Shown piece after piece: positions 57,316-64,000 of a stretch of 64,000 nt of DNA; position 1 is the stretch's first letter, and each line of letters opens with the position of its first letter. The DNA lies in NCBI GenBank assembly GCA_964019695.1, contig OZ026525.1, positions 63,272,253-63,336,252 on the forward strand, written 5' to 3'. This DNA comes from Loripinus fragilis. Lineage: Eukaryota > Mollusca > Bivalvia > Lucinida > Lucinidae. Under the pieces are notes generated by a model. It did not search any database and was not told where the DNA came from. It worked only from the letters and a program-made list of their open reading frames with translations. A program made the translations under genes and the position numbers.

Positions 57316-57620
57316 CACACACACATGGGCGGATCCAGAAGGGAGACAGGATATCCGAACCCCCTCTGAAAAATCACAAAAATATAGGGTTTCTTAGCCG
57401 CTCCTGCTCCAGATCCCCTGCAAAATCACAAAGCTACAAAGCCAGCGTTCAATGTTGGGCAATCATCGGCCCGCCAGCGAAACGCCATTTAAATGGCGTT
57501 TCGCTGGTGGGCCGATGATGGCCCATTCATAGTGGTATTTGGATCCTCTATCCCCTCATCAACTAAAAAAAGAAGAAAAAAACGCTATCAAATTTGGACC
57601 CACTCTGACAAAACTTCCTG
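57316..57620 (+). mobile_element. MITE with 'gggcggatccag' ends and 58-bp hairpin
   Basis: Starts 'catgggcggatccagaagg' and ends 'cttcctggatacgc', so the borders are inverted. The middle (57463-57520) is a near-perfect hairpin: catcggcccgccagcgaaac with its complement around ccatttaaatgg. Related copies are at 28240-28440 and 56455-56540. Confidence 0.7.
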
Positions 57621-57940
57621 GATACGCAAATGGTACACACACGCGCGCGCACACACACTAACAGCAATAAAGGCGACATGTAGCACACGGCTGCTTTTCA
57701 ATATATCATGCACTTTTAGACATTTTTTTAAGATGTCGAAAGTTGCAACGGATATATTGTAATAAAAGCCATGACAAAAAATCTATATTAATTTATCTTT
57801 ATTTCACAAAATCACAATAAAGTCAACCAAAAACAAACAACAACAAACGCAAAAAAACAGCACGGCGCACCTCATGCGTAGTTGCATGTACATGCATGGC
57901 GAGTTGTTGCATAAATGCACTATCTGAATAAGAACATATA

Positions 57941-58179
57941 TGAGCCACGACACGTGATTTTTCCACCAATGCGGCATTGTGACAAGTGTAGACTCAGACC
58001 AGCCTTTGCAGCCTCCTGATAAGCTTATAAACTCCAACTGATGTTCAGTCAGTCGCTAAACATTCAAAGAATATTCAAGCGACTAGCAAAGGCTCTGATC
58101 AGACTGCACGTATGCGCAGGCTGATCTGAGGCTTTCCTGGTCGCACATACTACATTGTTGGAAACCTCATGTCGTGGCA
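57941..58179 (+). mobile_element. MITE-1 family, copy 5 (best preserved ends)
   Basis: Ends tgagccacgacacgtgattt and 'gaaacctcatgtcgtggca' are inverted over about 30 bp. The core is 'gatcagactgcacgtatgcgcaggctgatc'. This copy defines the family's borders. Confidence 0.8.
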
Positions 58180-58324
58180 TTATGTACATGTAGCCCGGTG
58201 CATGTATGGTCAGTGCACAAGATTTCGGTATTCGTCGCGCATGCGTAAATGCCTATAACAAAAGCCCATACTGACGTGTGAAGCGAAGCTTGAAATCTAG
58301 GTCTTCGTCTGAGCCTTCATCTTC

Positions 58325-58400
58325 GTGTCTGCGAACAGCGAAGGCTCTTCCGAGTCTGCGCATATGTGCAGACTCGCCTGAGCATTCGCTGTTCACTAAC
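58325..58400. repeat. Palindromic module 'gaacagcgaaggctc'
   Basis: Arms gcgaacagcgaaggctc and 'gagcattcgctgttcac' around a second hairpin (cgagtctgcgcatatgtgcagactcg). Similar partial modules lie at 61670-61700 and 62165-62215. Confidence 0.65.
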
Positions 58401-58407
58401 GCGATAA

Positions 58408-58613
58408 GTTTTGTTTGTTTAGTTTATTTTCATTCTTTACATCCCAGTCAACAATCTTTCAGTTATATCGGGACGGGTCTTCTTGGTTTGAACCACTAAG
58501 CAAGGATTAATTTGTCTTACTCAAAGACACAGCATAGTGACCCGGTGAGGCTCGATCCCGCGGCCATTCAGTCTCGAGTCAAGCACTCTTCCACTGAGCA
58601 ACTGCGCTTCGTG
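58408..58613 (-). mobile_element. tRNA-headed SINE, copy 5
   Basis: Full length on the minus strand: A box ttgctcagtgg, B box ggatcgagcc (one base off the others), body 'ggttcaaaccaagaagaccc', tail 'gtaaagaatgaaaataaac'. Confidence 0.8.
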
Positions 58614-58777
58614 CGCAAAACCATTTCTTATTACTCATGAAACACAATTATTTAGGCCTGTCTTTGGAAATGTTCTCATTCGAATAGTAATTAACCAAAA
58701 GTATTCTTGAAAAAAGTTATGTATTGTATTTGGATATTACGAAGATTCGTGATAGAGTTCACAAAAAGATTTTTCAT

Positions 58778-58942
58778 GGGCGCGCAGTGGCTCAGTGGTT
58801 AGGGTGCTTGACTCGAGACCGAGGGACCGCGGGTTCGAGCCTCACCGGTGTGACTGCGTTGTGTCATTGAGCAAGGCTTAGTACTGGTTCAACCAAGGAA
58901 GGCCCGTACCTACATAACTGAAAGATGATTGATGGGATAAAG
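58778..58942 (+). mobile_element. tRNA-headed SINE, copy 6
   Basis: A box tggctcagtggt and B box gggttcgagcc are both intact; the body is 'cttagtactggttcaaccaa'. A small deletion removes part of the 'cacattaatcctag' segment. It lies 165 bp from copy 5 in opposite orientation, so the pair can also form an inverted repeat. Confidence 0.85.
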
Positions 58943-59180
58943 CTGGCCACCTATAGTTTGCCCTTTTCTTACCCAAGTCAGTGTCATTGTTGTTTTTACA
59001 TCCATAATGCTGACTTCTGAAGGTGAACAATTCCTGTAAGCGGAGTTCAGGCAACCAATAATTGATTACTCGTAGTTTGAAGCAGAAAGTGCGGAGTAGT
59101 TCATTGAACTAACAATATTCTGATATTGAAAAGTTTCAAACAGAAAGGGTTTAGCAGAACAAATGAAATGCGTTTCGCAA
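58943..59180. other. Short non-coding gap
   Basis: Nothing recognised. Confidence 0.3.
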
Positions 59181-60217
59181 AGGCCCTGTCACACTATAAC
59201 GTTTTAGCCAACGTATGCCGACGTATGAAATATATATCTTGTACGCTGAAATCTAGTTAAAATCAGAGGAAGCCTCACTATGAACCTATGCAAAGCATAC
59301 GCGAAACGAACATAGAACGTATGTCTAACTTATGAGTAACTTATTCATAACTTATTCCCGACGTTACATCACTTATACTTGTATTAGCGTATAAAAGTGT
59401 ATGCCCAGCGTATCACTAGCGTTCTTGACCTATGAGAAACTTATGCACAACGAACGTCTAACGTATGCTGGATTGTACATATAACGTACGTTAACGTATG
59501 CATAACTTACATGTAGCGTACATCTAACTTATGTCAAACGTATAAAAGAGTACATAAATTTGGGACCCCTTTGTCATATGACAACGTATACCAACGTACT
59601 GTAGCGTATCGTAACGTATTGAAAACGTATCTCGAACTTATTCAGCGTGCACCAACGTACTTGGTGAATTTTCATACGTCCTTAAACGTTGGTGCTAACG
59701 TACCTTAACGTATGCATAACTTACCCGTTGTGTACATCTAACTTTTATCTAACGTATAAGCAATACGTCGGCATACGCTGAAGATTTTTTATGCAGGTAC
59801 AAAATTTAAGGATCTATTAGCCGTATGACAACGTATACCAACGTACAGTAGCGTGTTCGTAACGTGTTTAAAACTTATCTCTAACGTATTCAGCGTACAC
59901 CAACGTACTTGCTTTATTTCTCATACGTCCGCACACGTTTGGCTAACGTACCTTAACGTATGCAAAGCTTACCTGTTGCGTACATCTAGCGTATGCCTAA
60001 CGTATAGAAGCAGTACGTTCGCATACGCTGTATATTTTTATGGATGCATAAAATGCTGGACCTCTTGGCCGTATGTCAACGTATACCACCGTACTATAGC
60101 GAGTTTGTAACGTGTTTTAAACTTATTTCTAACGTACTCAGCGTATACCAACGTACTTGTTGAATTTTTCATACGTCGGCATACGTTGGTGTTATACGTC
60201 GTAGTGTGACAGGGCCT
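59181..60217. mobile_element. 1.04-kb TIR element made of ACGTA-rich repeats
   Basis: Starts aggccctgtcacactataac and ends 'gtagtgtgacagggcct'. The TIRs continue through 'caacgtatgccgacgtatga' for about 50 bp. CAA and TAA lie outside the ends, possibly a mutated 3-bp target duplication. The interior is three direct units of about 247 bp, marked by 'gacaacgtataccaacgtac' at about 59580, 59827 and 60074, plus a diverged first part. Around 30 copies of ACGTA or TACGT occur. Frames here are repeat artefacts. Confidence 0.8.
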
Positions 60218-60219
60218 TA

Positions 60220-60928
60220 ACCAAATGCATGTATAGCCGATACTTTAAAGTCTAAGGGATCGAAAATTTCACTTCGAGCAATCCGTAGTTTGAGTTACAA
60301 TTGCAAAAATGGAACTTGAACATTTAAACATGTTTTGTTGTTGTTATTCTCTAGATCAATACAGGCCAACTTCGAATAGAACTAAAGTCCCTACTATAAT
60401 TCTTACGTAATAGCTGCGCGCACACGTTTACATCCGAACGGCTGCAGTTGGAACTTTAGTTGGTTGCCAAGTAAACAAAGTGCATATCCTTGCATGCCCC
60501 CTTTCAATTCTTCATTGCAGACAAAATGATGTTCATATACCGGTACTGCACAGCCAACTTTAATTAAAAATTAAGAATATGTAGGACCGCAAATAGAGCA
60601 CAGCGAGTATTTATTTTCTAAAATATATTATTTTGAGGCTACTGACAGATCTTGAACCCATCTTGTTAGGTAGGGCTAGAGGAGGAAACCAGACAATCTA
60701 CTAGAGTAACGGTGCTCTGACCCACCGTTCATCTCTAGTAGGACTATAGTAGCGAATATCGATGTTCGAATCGAACTATACATGTAAATATATTTTTTCG
60801 AAGAATACTTCCTAATGTCTTGTTATTAAAATAAGCATATTGGCTTAGCTCTATAATTTGTTATAAACGAGTTTGAAGCAAGTAAAAAGTGTCATGTTTC
60901 TTAAGTAGTTCAGTATAAATGTAAGCAA
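60220..60928. other. Non-coding stretch
   Basis: No gene. A region near 60645-60735 ('gatcttgaacccatcttgtt', 'accgttcatctctagtagg') shows no recognised tRNA or repeat structure. Confidence 0.35.
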
Positions 60929-61080
60929 TAAATTCATTTTTTGGAATGTTCATGGAATCATGAATACTTCGGGTCTCTTGCAGAGTAAACGTGAAGCCCA
61001 AAGTTAACTTAACGTGAAACTTTGCAAGAGACCCGAAGTATTCATGATTCCATGAGCATTTCGAAAGTCGAATTCATTTC
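60929..61080. mobile_element. 152-bp foldback element 'catggaatcatgaatacttc'
   Basis: Arms of about 55 bp match closely: 'catggaatcatgaatacttcgggtctcttgca' on the left and its complement on the right. The spacer of about 40 bp reads acgtgaagcccaaagttaac. One arm of a related element is at 52507-52565. Confidence 0.8.
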
Positions 61081-61252
61081 TTAAATAACACATGTACATG
61101 CATGTTCCATTGGGAATGCCCAATACAATGTGGAGGCGTTCATGTACATGTCTCGAGGTACAAGCACAACGTATCAGGTCAATGTACCAGGAAATATTGG
61201 CGAGAGATTAAATAATCCTGACCACATCAAAACCAAAACACCTACCATGAAC

Positions 61253-61322
61253 GAACAGTGAAAACTCAGATCAACCCTGCGCATATGCATATGCGCGGGG
61301 TTGATCTGAGTTTTCACTGTTC
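61253..61322. repeat. 70-bp palindrome without loop
   Basis: Two 35-bp arms meet directly at catatg; gaacagtgaaaactcagatc starts the left arm. Only one of 35 positions is mispaired. It resembles the core of the gaacagcgaaggctc modules nearby. Confidence 0.92.
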
Positions 61323-61829
61323 ATACAGTGATCAATCTGTTAAACATATCAATTGAAAAGAGACCAGCTTATGACAATACATAGCGTATGCCCTTTTCAC
61401 CTGTTCCGAGCATTTTATCAACTCATATGCCCGTTGTTTCAACTCTTTTATACAAAAGAGGAGGCGAGTCTTTTGTTTATTAGGATAGATTACGCACTTC
61501 TAACTCTGAGAGTTCAAACAGAGTCTCAATCATTTATCAAAGAATATATGAACCAGTCCATGCGAAAAAGGCATTTGTCGCGCATTCGCACAGTAGTTCC
61601 GGAAACTAGAATGCGCAGTTAATGTCTAGTTCTTTTTATCTGCTTCTTCAACTAACAGCTTGTGCGTGTGAACAGCGAAGGCTCTGTCGACACAGACTGC
61701 TCTGAGTTTTCAACGAAATCGCTCCTCGCCTACGCGAGCAATACAAAATGAACTCGCACTTCGAGGAAATTAGCATAGAAACGTTGCTAACAGGCAAGCT
61801 CGCTAAGTCAAAAGTGGTTTACCGCACAC
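61323..61829. other. Non-coding stretch
   Basis: No gene; the 89-codon frame at 61353-61622 has no recognisable pattern. One partial gaacagcgaaggctc module is near 61670. Confidence 0.35.
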
Positions 61830-61951
61830 CGGGTAGGCGGCGATCCTGGATGTAACAATATAACGTCCATGTCGAAAACGTTGTTTTTTTGCGATCAAAA
61901 ACTGTTAAAAGTATTGTGTAAATCAGTGCGTTCGCGGTCGCCGCCTACCCG
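61830..61951. mobile_element. MITE, 'gggtaggcgg' TIR family, copy 2
   Basis: 122 bp from cgggtaggcggcgatcc to 'ggtcgccgcctacccg', a near-perfect inverted pair. It shares 'gcgatcaaaaactgtt' and 'gcgttcg' with the copy at 1206-1387. Confidence 0.7.
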
Positions 61952-62656
61952 ATGCGACCGATATAATGCTACATGTACCAAATCGCCATGATTGCATGGG
62001 TGGGTTTCAGGTTTAAGCTAGCTCGAGTCATCTTCAAAGTGAAATACATGCAGTAAAGATGACAATTTAGCATAAGCGTCATTCTAATATTCGTCAGCAT
62101 CCGGGACAAACGACTTTGTATGCTTATGAAAATTGAAGCCAAAGAAGAGTGTAAGTGAGCTAGCACCTTTAAATTTGGGCGAATAGCGAAGGCTCGGGCG
62201 AGTCGGTGCGCCAGAGCATTCCGTTTTTGCACACATTAAAAGTGGAATACATCTAGATTAAGAATCAGACCAAAAGATATACATGTACCTTTAGCCACTT
62301 TGGGTACCTATTTATGCAAATAATGAAAACGTGTGCTTACGCACTTGGTATGCAGTAAGTTCAAACGTACAGTACATGTACCACTACCAAATGCGTTTGC
62401 CGTTTTTTTTTCCGAAGTGCTACTCCATAATAACGACTTCTGACGCCAAAAACATTTATGGGAAAATGGAGCATTTACTCTAAATACTCCATTTTCAATA
62501 ATAATTGCAAAAGTTTTCAAAACTTAACTTCGATATTTCATGATTTTTTTTCAATGTTGTCTAAATCTTGATCTAAAATATATAGCCTATGGAGTAAATG
62601 GTTAAGTATACTGTCATACAGGATAATCAGCTTCATTCTCAGTTTGCAATCAAAAC
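61952..62656. other. Non-coding stretch
   Basis: Contains one partial gaatagcgaaggctcgggcg module near 62163 and a short hairpin at about 62457-62497 (atttatgggaaaatggag / ctccattttc). No gene. Confidence 0.35.
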
Positions 62657-62659
62657 TTA

Positions 62660-63301
62660 AGGCCTGTTTAGACGGCATGATTTTGTCAGCCTGACAAAAT
62701 CATACATGATTTTGTCATGTATGATTTTTCTGTTTAGACGGCATTACAATGTCATGTGTGATTTCTTTCAACAGTGAAGAAAACTGGCTGGGCACCTTGA
62801 GCTATCTCATCATGCTCTACATCGCTGCATTGCTATAGCTAAGAACATGTGTTAAAACTCATTCCCGCAAGTCACGACTTTTGTCATCTGCTATTTCATC
62901 TGCTTATGTTCTTAGGTAGTCTTTATGGCGAACAATATCGACCCAGATCAGACTTTCCCTAGAAGCAATCTGGTCAGGGTTTATAGTGTTTACTTCCATG
63001 ATAAGATCTCCCCTGAAGTGCACTTGAATATATGCAGCAGGTTAATAAGTAGACACCATTTTCAGGACAAAATACTGGCATATTTAGGGTTGCTCCAAAA
63101 GCAATTAACCCCAGTGACCTCAAAGCTGATTGGCTAATTCGCCATGATTTTGTAATGGCAAATAGAACCAGTTCTATCCCCCATGACATGTCGTCCTGAC
63201 TCTAAAATCATATATGACTCTGTAATAGCAGTGTTTAGACGAGCTGATTTGTAATGTACGACTAAGTCAGGACGACTAAATCATGCCGTCTAAACACCCC
63301 T
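62660..63301. mobile_element. 642-bp TTA-flanked TIR element with a nested remnant
   Basis: Left end aggcctgtttagacggcatg and right end 'catgccgtctaaacacccct' are inverted; TTA lies at 62657-62659 and 63302-63304. A 3-bp TWA target duplication suggests PIF/Harbinger. Near the left end the TIR motif is partly duplicated (62708-62745, 'gtttagacggcattacaatg'). The interior at about 62870-63120 carries MITE-2/3-like words ('tttgtcatctgc', 'cagatcagactttccctaga'), pointing to a nested, decayed insertion. No transposase frame. Confidence 0.75.
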
Positions 63302-63332
63302 TTATACAAAGGTGTGTCGTTTACTGCTTGCC

Positions 63333-63420
63333 TACTAGTGTCGTCTGCTGATAACTACATGTTACAAACAGTTTGAACCCATATCAGACCCGAAAATACG
63401 TTCGGGCCTGATCTGGAGCC
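63333..63420. repeat. MITE-3 left half
   Basis: 'ctgcttgcctactagtgtcgtctgctgataa' in two overlapping parts and the palindrome 'atcagacccgaaaatacgttcgggcctgatct' match the copy at 25740. It stops abruptly where the tandem array at 63421 begins. Confidence 0.6.
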
Positions 63421-63960
63421 TCTATCACCTGGCCAAGTTTGAAGCTGCTTTCCAAGATATCTTTAATACAAGTTTTCAATGGCGAAATTCGCAATGGGCA
63501 ATAACTCGATTTTTTTTCTAATTTTCACCAGGTAATCTTCTCATCATCTTCTATCAGCAGATAGAGTTTGAAGCAACTAGCTGTAATAGTTTTTGAAATA
63601 TCTGGATTACTAAATTCCTTATCTTAAATACACGATTTTCAAAGGTCAATAACTCGAACAAAATAAAATGATTTTTACCAGGTAACCTACTCATTATCTT
63701 CTATCACCTGGCCAAGTTTAAAGCCCCTAGCTGTAATAGTTTTTGAGATATCGTGATTGAAAAAAAACCCCATTAAAACCTTTTAAATGGGCATAACTCC
63801 ACAAAGGGAAATAATTCAGACTTAAAAAATATGGGTCAGTTATTCTTTGACGAGAGATCAATTTATGAAATTAAAAATACAGAACTTAAATTATTTTTGA
63901 AAGATGGACAAGGCCAGAGCAATATGCCCCTTCAACTTTTTTTCAAAGTGGGGGGTCATA
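63421..63960. repeat. Tandem repeat of about 140-bp units
   Basis: Units begin near 63421, 63551 and 63701 with 'ctatcacctggccaagttt', 'gctgtaatagtttttgaaat' and 'caataactcgaa'. A diverged fourth part follows to the window edge. Confidence 0.65.
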
Positions 63961-64000
63961 ATTACCCAGTCTTCAGAGTTTAAGAACTTCAACATTAACA

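Noticed and set aside
59853..60110. 85-codon open frame
   Set aside because: It lies entirely in the ACGTA-rich tandem units of a TIR element.

Overview
The window looks like intergenic, repeat-packed DNA from an animal nuclear genome. The AT-rich background, ACATGTACATG-type runs, tRNA-headed SINEs, dense families of small palindromic inverted-repeat elements, and tandem repeats of about 150 bp containing phrases such as 'cataactcc' and 'ttggcacaatgattgcc' are what I would expect of a marine bivalve mollusc. The species call is inference and no marker gene confirms it. I found no convincing host protein-coding exon, rRNA gene or intact tRNA gene. The recognisable coding matter is three decayed, transposon-borne fragments: a 5'-truncated LINE tail (19,135-19,753), an older LINE tail on the minus strand (about 46,950-47,260), and a broken minus-strand gene (34,232-35,894) inside a 4.4-kb inverted-repeat element.

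Layout. 0-13 kb: scattered MITE-like elements of several families, an array of about 117-bp units that reverses direction (7.56-8.88 kb), and a near-perfect foldback of about 420 bp (10.29-10.71 kb). 13.6-15.5 kb: a SINE, then a minisatellite split by a 1.29-kb element with long terminal inverted repeats (TIRs). 16-24.8 kb: diverged tandem copies of a segment of about 1.3 kb, carrying (CT)n tracts, TAA-flanked Harbinger-like MITEs and the LINE insertion. 25-32 kb: old repeats, two SINEs beside a minisatellite, and short tandem arrays. 32.33-36.72 kb: the composite TIR element with a degenerate gene. 39.05-44.56 kb: a giant imperfect palindrome whose arms contain 180-bp tandem units. 45-53 kb: TIR elements, the older LINE remnant and pogo-like MITEs. 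53-64 kb: more MITEs and SINEs, a 1.04-kb element packed with ACGTA words and ending in 'ggccctgtcacac' TIRs (59.18-60.22 kb), a TTA-flanked 642-bp element (62.66-63.30 kb) and a final tandem array.

No pathway or operon links these parts. The shared theme is transposition and foldback structure. The same palindromic modules recur in opposite orientations across the window, and several insertions can be ordered because they interrupt a repeat that exists uninterrupted elsewhere. The most unusual objects are the 32.3-36.7 kb element, the 39-44.6 kb palindrome, the 59.2-60.2 kb ACGTA element and the direction-switching array at 7.6-8.9 kb.
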